Counted from the first letter of the stretch, positions 24,873 through 32,396 are shown. The stretch is 35,905 nt of DNA from an uncultured Mycoplasmatota bacterium (GCA_900552235.1 URYZ01000006.1:1-35905); one strand, 5' to 3'. Made by a program: numbers and translations. The notes: generated by a model not told the origin, from the sequence alone.

Positions 24873-25400
24873 TTATTTAATATAATAAATATAATTTTCC
24901 TTTCTTGGAGCAGGAGAGGATTTTTCACAGTCCATATAACCTATAGCACAAAATCCTATTCCTTCATAATCACCAGTAATATTTAAATCCTTTAAAATAC
25001 TTTTTCCAAATTCTGTTTCAAATACTTCCTTAGCACGGTGAATCCAAATACTTCCCAACCCTAAACTTTCACAAGCATTTAGCATATTTCCCATTACCAA
25101 ACTTCCATCATATAAGTAAGTTTTAACTGATTTATCTGCTAAAACTGCTAAAATAACTGGAGCATTATAAAATGGATCAAATCCTTCAGGCATATTTCCC
25201 ACTTTTCTATTTTCTAAAGATAATTCATCACGTATTTTTTTGTTTGTTATTGCTATTATAATTGGAGATTGCTTTCCATTTCCTGTTGGGGCATAAGTCC
25301 CAGCTTCTAATACACTTTCTAGTTCTTCATTAGTTATCATATCTTCTTTAAACTTTCTACAACTTCTTCTTTCTTTTAATACTTTTAATGTTTCATTCAT
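24873..25400 (-). CDS. Nitroreductase-family flavoprotein
   Basis: An FMN-dependent oxidoreductase of the nitroreductase superfamily. The 175 aa begin with the hallmark RRSCRKFK (FMN phosphate contact) near residue 11, then AGTYAPTGNGKQSPIIIA (the APSxxNxQ-like motif) near 33, and LGLGSIWIHRAKEVF near 112. YEGIGFCAIGYMD and SSPAPRKENYI near the end match the NFSA/FRP-like family, where the Arg or Lys of the PRK motif contacts FMN. The physiological substrate cannot be named. It has its own promoter and a good AAGGAGGA site. No partner gene is linked. Confidence 0.9.
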   Translation of the reverse strand: MNETLKVLKERRSCRKFKEDMITNEELESVLEAGTYAPTGNGKQSPIIIAITNKKIRDELSLENRKVGNMPEGFDPFYNAPVILAVLADKSVKTYLYDGSLVMGNMLNACESLGLGSIWIHRAKEVFETEFGKSILKDLNITGDYEGIGFCAIGYMDCEKSSPAPRKENYIYYIK

Positions 25401-25494
25401 AATTATTCCTCCTTATTTATTTTATTAAACATTATTATTTTTTCTAAACTTCATATTTACTCATCATAAACCTCTTTACACTACTTATATATTT

Positions 25495-25503
25495 ATTATA
25501 ACA
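25495..25503 (-). promoter_or_regulatory. Extended -10 promoter of the nitroreductase gene
   Basis: On the minus strand TGTTATAAT gives TGn plus a perfect TATAAT, about 90 bp upstream of the gene. No convincing -35 is seen in the T-rich sequence before it. Confidence 0.5.
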
Positions 25504-25564
25504 CATATTTTTTATTAAAACTAAAAAAATCTTTTTTATAAAAATATATGCTTAAATTAAAATT

Positions 25565-25640
25565 CATGTCATAATTTCGTTACTCAATGACCAAGTGTTA
25601 TATGAGTCCTAAAGACGCAACTATTTACTAGTTGCGTTAT
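25565..25640. other. Structured intergenic element (candidate small RNA), strand unknown
   Basis: The 25401-25717 gap holds no gene. Between 25568 and 25607, GTCAT pairs with ATGAC (25587-25591), and ACTCA (25582-25586) pairs with TGAGT (25603-25607); the two pairings interlock as an H-type pseudoknot. A strong hairpin follows: ACGCAACTA, loop TTTAC, TAGTTGCGT (25615-25637), unusually GC-rich for this genome. A terminator lies 20 bp further on. It matches no riboswitch or RNA family I can recall. Confidence 0.3.
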
Positions 25641-25656
25641 CCGTTTATATTATAAT

Positions 25657-25682
25657 AAAAAGGTTTCTTAGGAAACCTTTTT
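25657..25682. terminator. Strong bidirectional hairpin terminator
   Basis: AAAAAGGTTTC, loop TTAG, GAAACCTTTTT: a perfect 11-bp stem with A and T ends. It would end the lipoprotein gene on the minus strand, or a transcript of the element at 25565-25640 on the plus strand. Confidence 0.8.
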
Positions 25683-25717
25683 ACATTAAAGCAGAACTTT
25701 TAGTCTACTCATTATCA

Positions 25718-26728
25718 TTATTTTTCAATATAACCACTTATACCTTTAGTATACATATCATCTGTAACTGCTTTATATCTTTTTCCATCATAATCATCAG
25801 TAAAACCATTATAAGCCTTATATACTTCCCCAGTTTTTGTATCATAAACTCTTTCATAACCAAGGGTTGCATCACTTTGTTTTTGACTCATTATATCAAA
25901 ACTAGCATTTCTTTTTTCCCAAGAATCCATTATTCCATCAGTTATTTGATTACATATATTTCTTACATTTTGAAAATTTTTCATAACAGCGTCTTGTTCA
26001 CTATTAAAACCACTTAAGAATTTATCTGTAAATTCTAATGATGATGCAATAATACTTAATGGTTCTTCCCAGTTAATAAATTCATCTTTTGGTGCTGTTA
26101 GAAACATTGTATCATATACACTTAAATATTGAATATCAACTTGCTTAGCTGAAAAGAAATCTTCAGATACATAATGTGGTCCAACATCATATACATAAGC
26201 GCTAAATAAGCCTTCAGCATCATTTCCATCTTTATCTTTAAATGTTGCTCTTAAAACATCTCCTCCTACAAGACCTTTACCTAATTTTTCAACAACTGTA
26301 AAATCTGTTATTGTTGGAAATGTAAAAGTACTTGTATTATTTAAAGGTCCTAATTCATTAAATATTTTATAAAAACCTTCCGTATCTTTTGTAGAAATTA
26401 CAGGATTTTTAGCAAATATTTCATTTGGATAAAATTTCTTTTGCCATGCTTTTGCAGCTTCACTTTTGTTATAACCCTCTGTTTTTAAATTAAAGAAAAA
26501 TTGATATGTAGGATTGTTAGGATCATATGCTTTAACTGTATAATGGATATAATCACCAATAACATCTACTTTCCATCCTTCAGGTACCTTTAATTTTACT
26601 AAACCATTATTATATTCAACATATTTAAGTGATTTAGTTTCTATTTGTCTAATTTTTACCCCACCACATCCAGTCATACTAAAAAGTATAACAACAAACA
26701 TTAAAATAGTTAAGATTTTCTTTTTCAT
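25718..26728 (-). CDS. Lipoprotein of unknown function
   Basis: A 336-aa lipoprotein. The start is taken at ATG 26728 because an in-frame TTG at 26746 overlaps the AAAGGTG binding site. MKKKILTILMFVVILFSMTGC is a signal peptide with a lipobox ending at Cys21. The mature part has KLKVPEGWKVDVIGDYIHY near 50, a pattern seen in cell-surface lipoproteins with a mixed alpha-beta fold, then a long helical region, and DIMSQKQSDATLGYERVYD and GFTDDYDGKRYKAV near the end. No enzymatic motif is visible and the family is not recognised. It is a single-gene unit with a strong terminator. Confidence 0.75.
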   Translation of the reverse strand: MKKKILTILMFVVILFSMTGCGGVKIRQIETKSLKYVEYNNGLVKLKVPEGWKVDVIGDYIHYTVKAYDPNNPTYQFFFNLKTEGYNKSEAAKAWQKKFYPNEIFAKNPVISTKDTEGFYKIFNELGPLNNTSTFTFPTITDFTVVEKLGKGLVGGDVLRATFKDKDGNDAEGLFSAYVYDVGPHYVSEDFFSAKQVDIQYLSVYDTMFLTAPKDEFINWEEPLSIIASSLEFTDKFLSGFNSEQDAVMKNFQNVRNICNQITDGIMDSWEKRNASFDIMSQKQSDATLGYERVYDTKTGEVYKAYNGFTDDYDGKRYKAVTDDMYTKGISGYIEK

Positions 26729-26814
26729 ATTCTTCACACCTTTCAAAAAGTATTTTATTAATTACAATATTATTATAACATAAATATTATAATTTTATAT
26801 ATTTAAAATTTAAT

Positions 26815-27315
26815 TTACTTAGTTTCTTTACTATATTTATTTCTAATTATAAAAAGAATTATAGGTCTTGTTAAACCAAGTGTTAAAACATTTACAACAG
26901 TTAATATATCAGCATATTTACTTGTAACATTCTTATATATTTTATGTGATATTATAATATCAATTACAAAAGATAAAACAATAAGAATTAATAAAATTAT
27001 AAAAAAGACAATTCCTATTTCCGTATTAATATAAATATAAACACTTATACAAAATATAATAAACATTAAAACCCCCAAGATTAACCCTAGTGTTTTATTA
27101 TTTGTAATTTTACCTAATATATATTTATTATAAAATGGTATCCATGTTCTTAATTTATAATTATAATTTAAGTTCTTACTAATACACATAGTTGAAATAC
27201 TATCAAAAGTGTAACTAATTACTAAAAATAATATAATAAATACTAATACAATAAGATACATTATATATACAAATGGTACTACTCCCATCAAAAATAACAC
27301 ACTGATTCCTCCCAT
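26815..27315 (-). CDS. Membrane protein with DUF5684-like motif
   Basis: A 166-aa protein with about five hydrophobic helices (5-45, 70-95 and 103-130 are the clearest). The stretch LRTWIPFYNKYILGKIT near residue 55, with its WIPFYN core, is the motif I associate with DUF5684-type small membrane proteins. Function is unknown. No linked gene shares its strand closely: the lipoprotein gene lies downstream and tRNA-Met upstream. Confidence 0.5.
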   Translation of the reverse strand: MGGISVLFLMGVVPFVYIMYLIVLVFIILFLVISYTFDSISTMCISKNLNYNYKLRTWIPFYNKYILGKITNNKTLGLILGVLMFIIFCISVYIYINTEIGIVFFIILLILIVLSFVIDIIISHKIYKNVTSKYADILTVVNVLTLGLTRPIILFIIRNKYSKETK

Positions 27316-27376
27316 CGTTTCACTTCCTTTAATTTCATTTTACCACATTTTTATTTTATGTTAAATAATAAAAAAA

Positions 27377-27392
27377 CAGATATTTCTATCTG
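27377..27392 (-). terminator. Terminator of tRNA-Met
   Basis: CAGATA, loop, TATCTG forms a short stem, followed on the minus strand by TTTTTTTATT, 15 bp after the tRNA end. Confidence 0.7.
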
Positions 27393-27406
27393 CTATATTT
27401 TATATT

Positions 27407-27483
27407 TGGTAGCGAGAAAGAGATTCGAACTCTTGACCTATCGGGTATGAACCGATTGCTCTAGCCAGCTGAGCTATCTCGCC
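27407..27483 (-). tRNA. tRNA-Met(CAT), elongator type
   Basis: The minus strand folds as a full cloverleaf. GGCGAGA pairs with TCTCGCT (a G-U at the end), the D arm holds AGCTCAGCTGGCTAGAGC, and the anticodon stem ATCGG/CCGAT frames TTCATAC with anticodon CAT. The T loop is GTTCGAATC. The CCA end is encoded (27407-27409). The shape is that of Bacillus elongator tRNA-Met; the initiator would lack a paired first base and have three G-C pairs in the anticodon stem. A CAT tRNA read as tRNA-Ile after lysidine modification cannot be excluded. Confidence 0.93.
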
Positions 27484-27500
27484 ATAAATAAAGTAAATTT

Positions 27501-27529
27501 ATTGTAACAAACAAATTTACTTTTTTCAA
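27501..27529 (-). promoter_or_regulatory. Promoter of tRNA-Met
   Basis: TTGAAA (27524-27529), 17 bp and TACAAT (27501-27506) with TGT before it. Transcription would start about 11 bp before the tRNA. The inverted repeat AAGTAAATTT/AAATTTACTT (27491-27522) overlaps it. Confidence 0.6.
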
Positions 27530-27553
27530 GTCATTTTTAATTTTTTTTTAAAA

Positions 27554-28177
27554 TTAATTATACATTTCTTTATTTTTTCTAAATACTAATGATGATCCTA
27601 CAAGAACTAGAGCAATTACTCCAACATATAAAGCTGTTGTTTCAATTCCTGTTTCAGGATTATTTGTAGTAGAACCATATTCTTTAAATGAATAAAAATT
27701 ATTATCATAAATTGTAATCTTATTTGTTTTATTTTCTAATTTTACCCATACAATATATTTTCCATCTGTTGTATTAGTAACATCAGTTGAATTATAAATA
27801 CTACCATTTGTAGATGTTTTCCAAGCAGTATCATCATAATCTTTTATATTATTATTAATTTCTGTTAAATAATTATTTAATTCGCTTTTCTTAGTCAAAT
27901 ACTCCTCGCTTGTTTGATCTGTTATTTTTTCTAATTCAAGTTTTGTTTTATAATAATTATCAATTGCAGTACTTAAAGTTGTATCATTGTCAACTTTTTG
28001 AATTTGATAACTTAAATCATAAGAACTTATCCCTGTTATTGTTACTTTAGAATCACTATTAAAAACTGTTGGAAAATCAATATTATTATTGCTATCATTA
28101 GCAAGTGTGCTTGCATTAACTACTCCTAAACCTACAAACATTAACATTGTAAAAAACAAACCATATATTTTTTTCAT
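27554..28177 (-). CDS. Cell-wall-anchored protein with NPETG sorting signal
   Basis: A 207-aa secreted protein. A signal peptide ends near VNASTLA (about residue 27). The middle is Asp/Asn/Thr-rich with a heptad-like helical part (KLELEKITDQTSEEYLTKK). The C-terminus is a complete sorting signal: NPETG at 173-177, a hydrophobic stretch (ALYVGVIALVLVGSSLVF) and a positively charged tail RKNKEMYN. The motif is NPETG and not the common LPxTG, so a sortase accepting Asn at the first position would be needed; none is in this window. Function of the mature part is unknown. It has its own promoter (28199-28227). Confidence 0.7.
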   Translation of the reverse strand: MKKIYGLFFTMLMFVGLGVVNASTLANDSNNNIDFPTVFNSDSKVTITGISSYDLSYQIQKVDNDTTLSTAIDNYYKTKLELEKITDQTSEEYLTKKSELNNYLTEINNNIKDYDDTAWKTSTNGSIYNSTDVTNTTDGKYIVWVKLENKTNKITIYDNNFYSFKEYGSTTNNPETGIETTALYVGVIALVLVGSSLVFRKNKEMYN

Positions 28178-28198
28178 ATAAACACCTCTTCTATATTA

Positions 28199-28227
28199 AT
28201 AATAATCTTTTATTACTTATTTGTCTA
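28199..28227 (-). promoter_or_regulatory. Promoter of the NPETG protein gene
   Basis: TAGACA (28222-28227), 17 bp and TATTAT (28199-28204). Confidence 0.6.
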
Positions 28228-28248
28228 ATAAAAAGTAAAAAACAATTG

Positions 28249-29502
28249 TCAAATCATGTCAATTTTATTAAATATTATTTCTACTGTTGTCCCTTCACCT
28301 TTTTTTGAATAAAGATTTATCCTTCCATTATGTAATTTAATAATTTCATTTGATAAAGGAAGTCCTATACCTGTACCGTTTTTCTTTGTTGTATAAAACA
28401 TTTTATTAATATTTTTAAAAACTTCTTCATCCATTCCACAACCATTATCTATGATTGATATAATAACTTCTTTATTATTTTCTTTACTTTTTATTTCAAG
28501 TTTTCCATTTTTACCATCAAAAGATTCAATTCCATTTTTAATTAAATTAATAAATACTTGTTTTAACCTATCATAATCTCCATTTATATATATTTCATCA
28601 TCCGTTACTTTATTTATTAAATCAACATTATTTATCTTAAATATCAAAGAAAAAGACTCCAAAACTTCATTTAATAACATATTAATATCTATAATATCTA
28701 AATTAACTTTAATTTTAGTATAATTCATAAAATCGTCCATTATTGTAAGTGTTCTATTTAATTCATTTTTTATTATTTCATTATATCTTTCACACTTATT
28801 CATATCATTTTTATTAAACATATCAACATACCCTTTACATACCGCGATAGGATTTTTAATTTCATGTGTTATTTTAAACAAAGAATTTTTTAATTCTTTT
28901 TCATGCTGTAATTCATTTAAAACTTTGTTAAGAGATAATATTTTTTCAGCTTTTTCCATTAATTTAACTACTAAATAACATATTACATAAAATATAATAA
29001 GAAGAACAAATAAATTTATAATAACAAAATAAATATCATTACTATCAGGAACAATATAAAATATTTCATAAGATAACACTATTCCCTTTAAAAAAGTAAA
29101 ATTGTTTATTATAGTAACACTATTATCTTTTTTATGTTTTTTATTAAAAAAATAAAAATATAAAAAATAAAATAAATATTCAGAAAAAACAAAATAAATA
29201 TTAAAATCAAATAATTTATAATAATAAAAAGTAATTATTATAGATAAAACAATATTAAGTAAATTTCTCTTTCTAATAATTTCTATTACTAAAGGGACAT
29301 TTACTAAAAGAAGAAATATTTTATTAGGAAAATAAATATAATACTTTATAATTAAATAAACTGAACTCAGTAAACATAAATCAAATAAAAGCTCACTTTC
29401 TTTTTTGTTTGTTATTTTGGTATAAGCTAAAAATATAAGATATAAAAGTATTGGAAAAAGCAAAAATACTAAATAAATAATTAAACTATCAAAAAACAAC
29501 AT
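28249..29502 (-). CDS. Membrane sensor histidine kinase, KinB-like
   Basis: A 417-aa kinase. Residues 1-180 hold about six hydrophobic helices with short loops and no extracellular sensor domain, the layout of KinB-type sporulation kinases (B. subtilis KinB is of similar size). The H-box FKITHEIKNPIAVCKGYVDM carries the phosphorylated His213; the ATPase domain shows NLIKNGIESFDG (N-box), IIDNGCGMDEE (G1) and GTGIGLPLSNEII (G2). No response regulator gene is near, so it is an orphan kinase, as sporulation kinases usually are. It follows the EIIB-like gene by 78 bp. Putative 0A boxes lie upstream. The sporulation role is inferred. Confidence 0.85.
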   Translation of the reverse strand: MLFFDSLIIYLVFLLFPILLYLIFLAYTKITNKKESELLFDLCLLSSVYLIIKYYIYFPNKIFLLLVNVPLVIEIIRKRNLLNIVLSIIITFYYYKLFDFNIYFVFSEYLFYFLYFYFFNKKHKKDNSVTIINNFTFLKGIVLSYEIFYIVPDSNDIYFVIINLFVLLIIFYVICYLVVKLMEKAEKILSLNKVLNELQHEKELKNSLFKITHEIKNPIAVCKGYVDMFNKNDMNKCERYNEIIKNELNRTLTIMDDFMNYTKIKVNLDIIDINMLLNEVLESFSLIFKINNVDLINKVTDDEIYINGDYDRLKQVFINLIKNGIESFDGKNGKLEIKSKENNKEVIISIIDNGCGMDEEVFKNINKMFYTTKKNGTGIGLPLSNEIIKLHNGRINLYSKKGEGTTVEIIFNKIDMI

Positions 29503-29538
29503 AAAATCACTCCTTAATATAAGGTTAACAAGATTTCA

Positions 29539-29555
29539 TGTCGTTATTTGTCGAA
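29539..29555 (+). promoter_or_regulatory. Tandem 0A-box-like sequences upstream of the kinase gene
   Basis: TGTCGTT (29539-29545) and TGTCGAA (29549-29555) start 10 bp apart, one helical turn, in the 78-bp gap before the kinase gene. TGTCGAA is the core of the Spo0A box, and the first copy has two mismatches at the end. A match this short can be chance. Confidence 0.35.
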
Positions 29556-29580
29556 TTTTGTAAAAATATATCAAAATTTA

Positions 29581-29892
29581 TTATTTTATGTCATCTATAT
29601 ATTTTTTTAACTGTTTAGAATTAGGTCCTAAAATTATCTTTAATTGATTATCTATTTCTACAATACCTTTAGCTCCGAGTTCTACAATTGCATCTTTATC
29701 TACTTTGTCTATATCTTTTACAGTTACAATAAACCTCGATAAATTCACTTCTGTATCGACAATATTATCTTTACCTCCTAAATAAGAAGTAAGTTTATTA
29801 AATTCTAATTTTACATCTTTCTTATTTATTTTTAATACTGCTAGAAGTAATATAATAAATATAACTGCTAAAATAATATATTCTAATTTCAT
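29581..29892 (-). CDS. Membrane-anchored EIIB-like protein lacking the phospho-cysteine
   Basis: A 103-aa protein: one N-terminal helix (about residues 4-21) and then a domain that follows the glucose-type EIIB of the sugar phosphotransferase system: SYLGGKDNIVD, RFIVTVKDIDKVD, LGAKGIVEIDNQLKIILGP and a final helix. In EIIB the motif CxTR holds the phosphorylated cysteine; here the segment reads EVNLSRFIV, putting Asn50 where Cys should be. It cannot pass a phosphate in the normal way. A sensing or scaffold role is inferred. No EIIC or EIIA is near. The start has AAGGAGGAAA. Confidence 0.65.
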   Translation of the reverse strand: MKLEYIILAVIFIILLLAVLKINKKDVKLEFNKLTSYLGGKDNIVDTEVNLSRFIVTVKDIDKVDKDAIVELGAKGIVEIDNQLKIILGPNSKQLKKYIDDIK

Positions 29893-29963
29893 AATTTCCT
29901 CCTTGGTTTTACCCTATAAATATATTATATAATATTTTTTGTAAAATTCAAATATTTTATTAG

Positions 29964-29992
29964 GTATAAATAACACACATTATGCATAAATA
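29964..29992 (+). promoter_or_regulatory. Possible mother-cell sigma promoter before the coat genes
   Basis: GTATAAA, 14 bp and CATAAATA resemble the SigE-type pattern (ATA, about 16 bp, CATA). It lies about 44 bp upstream of the first coat-like gene. No SigA-type hexamer pair is evident here. Matches are partial. Confidence 0.3.
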
Positions 29993-30035
29993 TTGAATAT
30001 CTTATATTAGAACAAATAAAAGGGGTGGATTATAT

Positions 30036-30440
30036 ATGGATAATAATAATTGTTGTATTGAAAAAATATTAAAAATTATATGTAAATTACAAAGTAAAGC
30101 AGAAAAGTTTGATGATATACCAAATTCTTGTGATAGACCATTTTTAGGATGTAACACATCAACTTGTTTCTATAACACAAGACCTGTTACTTTTTACAAT
30201 AGAAACAATGAGCTTATCACATTAAATTATACTTTAAATGATGAAACTGGAACTAGTAGTGTTTTTAGAGTTGAAAAAACTGATGGATGTTGCTGCACTT
30301 GTCGTGTTTTAGCACCAAATCCTGATGCTACTGCAGCTCTTGATAATCCTTATGTTGCTACAAATTCATTTTATACATTAAATTGTAATTGTATTTGTGT
30401 TTTACAATGCTTACCTGATACTTTTGTAGATTGCATTTGA
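30036..30440 (+). CDS. CotY/CotZ-family spore-coat-like protein (first copy)
   Basis: A 134-aa cysteine-rich protein. NSCDRPFLGCNTSTCFYNTRP, then SSVFRVEKTDGCCCTCRVLAPNPD, then YTLNCNCICVLQCLPDTFVDC match the pattern I know from CotY, CotZ and ExsY: a Cys-x-x-Cys start, an FRVExxDxCCxxxRLL centre and a C-x-x-x-x-C-x-C-x-x-x-x-C-L end. Such proteins assemble into cross-linked layers of the spore coat or exosporium. It has a GGGGTGG ribosome binding site. A second copy follows 16 bp later. The family match comes from memory of the motif and not from an alignment. Confidence 0.7.
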   Translation: MDNNNCCIEKILKIICKLQSKAEKFDDIPNSCDRPFLGCNTSTCFYNTRPVTFYNRNNELITLNYTLNDETGTSSVFRVEKTDGCCCTCRVLAPNPDATAALDNPYVATNSFYTLNCNCICVLQCLPDTFVDCI

Positions 30441-30456
30441 AAGGGGGAAATTTAAA

Positions 30457-30873
30457 ATGTGTGAAAATAATAACAATAACGAATGTTCTTGCTACACAAA
30501 CATATTAAACACTATTGTTACATTACAAAGACAAGGTGATGTTTGTGATGATACATTAAATAGTTGTGATAGACCATACTTAGGATGTGCAACTTCATCA
30601 TGTTTTTACAACACAAGGCCAATAACTTTCTATAGTTGTGGTAATACGACACTTTGGACAATGCCATATACATTAAATGGTCAAACAAGTAGAAGTTCCG
30701 TATTTAGATGTGAAGCTGTAGATGGATGTTGCTGCACTTGTCGTGTTTTAGCACCAAATCCTGATGAAGCAAGTGAAAATCCTTATGTTTCAACAAACTC
30801 ACTATTTACACTTAACTTAAACTGTGTAGGTGCAATTAGCTGTTTACCTGATACATATGTAGCTTGTATATAA
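30457..30873 (+). CDS. CotY/CotZ-family spore-coat-like protein (second copy)
   Basis: A 138-aa paralogue of the preceding gene. It shares the same CDRPxLGC, CFYNTRPxTFY, SSVFRxExxDGCCCTCRVLAPNPD and CLPDTxVxCI blocks, and the DNA around GGATGTTGCTGCACTTGTCG is identical in both. Cysteines are placed the same way except at the variable ends. It is 16 bp after the first copy with a GGGGGAAA site, so both come from one transcript, which ends at the hairpin at 30889-30915. Tandem duplication with divergence of the N-terminal 50 residues is the likely origin. Confidence 0.7.
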   Translation: MCENNNNNECSCYTNILNTIVTLQRQGDVCDDTLNSCDRPYLGCATSSCFYNTRPITFYSCGNTTLWTMPYTLNGQTSRSSVFRCEAVDGCCCTCRVLAPNPDEASENPYVSTNSLFTLNLNCVGAISCLPDTYVACI

Positions 30874-30888
30874 AATAATAAAATACTT

Positions 30889-30915
30889 AAAAAAACTTCA
30901 AAAAGAAGTTTTTTT
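30889..30915. terminator. Bidirectional terminator between coat genes and unknown gene
   Basis: AAAAAAACTTC and GAAGTTTTTTT around A5 form a perfect 11-bp stem with U-tracts on both strands. Confidence 0.85.
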
Positions 30916-30918
30916 ATT

Positions 30919-31224
30919 TTATATTTCTTTTATTTCTATAATGTCAGCTGTATTTATTATTCTTCCATCACTTGTTATTATATTACTACCCATTTTACCT
31001 GATATTTTTGTTTTAACTTCATCATTTCTTGTTTTAATTAATACATCTACATTAAAAATATAATTATTATTAGATATTTTATTTACTCTAAAAGAATTAT
31101 TAGAATTACTTTTTTCATATCTAACATCAGGTACTTTTTCTTCTAAAAAAGAATAATAAGATACTTTATTGTTACTTAATTTTTTATTAATATTTGGTTT
31201 AAATATATTTGGTCTTTTTTTCAT
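30919..31224 (-). CDS. Unknown small protein
   Basis: Not recognised. 101 aa, N-terminal 40 residues basic and Asn/Lys-rich (KPNINKKLSNNK), then a beta-rich half (IFNVDVLIKTRNDEVKTKIS, SNIITSDGRIINTADIIEI). No signal peptide or membrane segment. It faces the coat-like genes across a shared terminator and is divergent from the SEDS gene, so it may share their sporulation or wall context, but that is only neighbourhood. Ribosome binding site AAAAGGAGA. Confidence 0.55.
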   Translation of the reverse strand: MKKRPNIFKPNINKKLSNNKVSYYSFLEEKVPDVRYEKSNSNNSFRVNKISNNNYIFNVDVLIKTRNDEVKTKISGKMGSNIITSDGRIINTADIIEIKEI

Positions 31225-31301
31225 AATAAATAATCTCCTTTTTATCTAATAAATTTTATGAAAAAAATTATAAAACTTGCTAAATATTCCATAATATTAA
31301 T

Positions 31302-32396
31302 ATGAAAAAGAAAATAAAGATTAATAAAACAATTATTTTTTGCTTATTTATATTTTATTTAATAAGTATTTTATCTATTTCAAGTACATTAAATTATTTA
31401 CCTGAAACACTTAATAATTTAGTTATTAAACAAACAATTTTTTATATACTTGGAATAGTTTTAATACTTATAATAATCAATATAGATAGTAATATTTTAA
31501 TAAATAAAAGTAAATATATATACTTGTTAAATGTATTTTTACTTCTTTTAGTACTTATTATCGGAGAAAAAACAAATGGTATAAAAGCCTGGTTTTATAT
31601 ACCTGTTTTTGGCAGTTTTCAACCTAGTGAATTCATGAAAATAAGTTTAATTTTGTTTTTAGCAGAAATTATTAATAAAAACAGGAAAAGTGAACAATGT
31701 GATTTTAATTTAATTATAAAATGTTTAATAATAACACTAATTCCAAGCATATTAACCTTTTTAGAACCTGATACTGGAGCAGTTATTGTATACTTTGTTA
31801 TTTTAATTGTTATGTTATTTGTAAGTGGAATTAATTTAAAATGGTTTATTTATTTTATTTTCCTTGGAATATTTGGACTTGGAAGTATTTTATACTTATA
31901 TTTATATAAACAAGATTTATTTATAAGTATTTTTGGATCAAGCTTATTTTATAGATTAGATAGATTATTTGATTTTGTTAACTTAAATGGCATGCAGTTA
32001 ACTAATTCCATTATAAGTATTAGTTCAAGTGGCATTTTTGGACATGGAATTAATAATATACCTATTTATTTTCCAGAACTTCAAACAGATTTTATATTTG
32101 CATCCTTTACAAGTTGCTTTGGTCTTTTTGGAAGTATTATTTTAATCTTAACAATTTTTATCTTTGATAAAGAGATAATAAATATTGGAAAAAACAAAAA
32201 AGAAAACATATATAAATATATTTTATCTGGTATTTGTGCTGTTTTAATCTATCAACAAATACAAAATATATCTATGACTATTGGTCTTCTTCCTATAACT
32301 GGTATTACCCTTCCTTTTATTAGTTATGGTGGAAGTAGTTTAATATCATTTATGATTCTAATTGGAATAGTTTTAAATATTCAAAAAAATAAATGA
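31302..32396 (+). CDS. SEDS-family protein (RodA/FtsW/SpoVE)
   Basis: A 364-aa polytopic protein of the SEDS peptidoglycan glycosyltransferase family. About ten helices can be traced. Signatures include LEPDTGAVIVYFV (conserved acidic site), FPELQTDFIFASF and GLLPITGITLPFISYGGSSL near residue 330. The FPExxTDFIF block is nearest to RodA, but the usual AEELG after it is replaced by TSCFG. No ribosome binding site is visible before ATG 31302 and CATAATAT lies only 7-12 bp upstream, so a leaderless mRNA is possible. No partner class B PBP gene is linked. Whether it serves elongation, division or spore cortex is not decidable. Confidence 0.88.
   Translation: MKKKIKINKTIIFCLFIFYLISILSISSTLNYLPETLNNLVIKQTIFYILGIVLILIIINIDSNILINKSKYIYLLNVFLLLLVLIIGEKTNGIKAWFYIPVFGSFQPSEFMKISLILFLAEIINKNRKSEQCDFNLIIKCLIITLIPSILTFLEPDTGAVIVYFVILIVMLFVSGINLKWFIYFIFLGIFGLGSILYLYLYKQDLFISIFGSSLFYRLDRLFDFVNLNGMQLTNSIISISSSGIFGHGINNIPIYFPELQTDFIFASFTSCFGLFGSIILILTIFIFDKEIINIGKNKKENIYKYILSGICAVLIYQQIQNISMTIGLLPITGITLPFISYGGSSLISFMILIGIVLNIQKNK

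Noticed and set aside
25560..25640. Known riboswitch, T-box, ribozyme or IS end
   Set aside because: No consensus of T-box, preQ1, SAM, c-di-GMP, guanidine, hammerhead, twister or IS200/IS605 ends could be matched. It is listed only as an unassigned structured element.
27491..27522. Inverted repeat AAGTAAATTT/AAATTTACTT as terminator of the NPETG gene
   Set aside because: It overlaps the -10 and spacer of the tRNA-Met promoter and has no clean T-run on the minus strand. It may be chance in AT-rich DNA.
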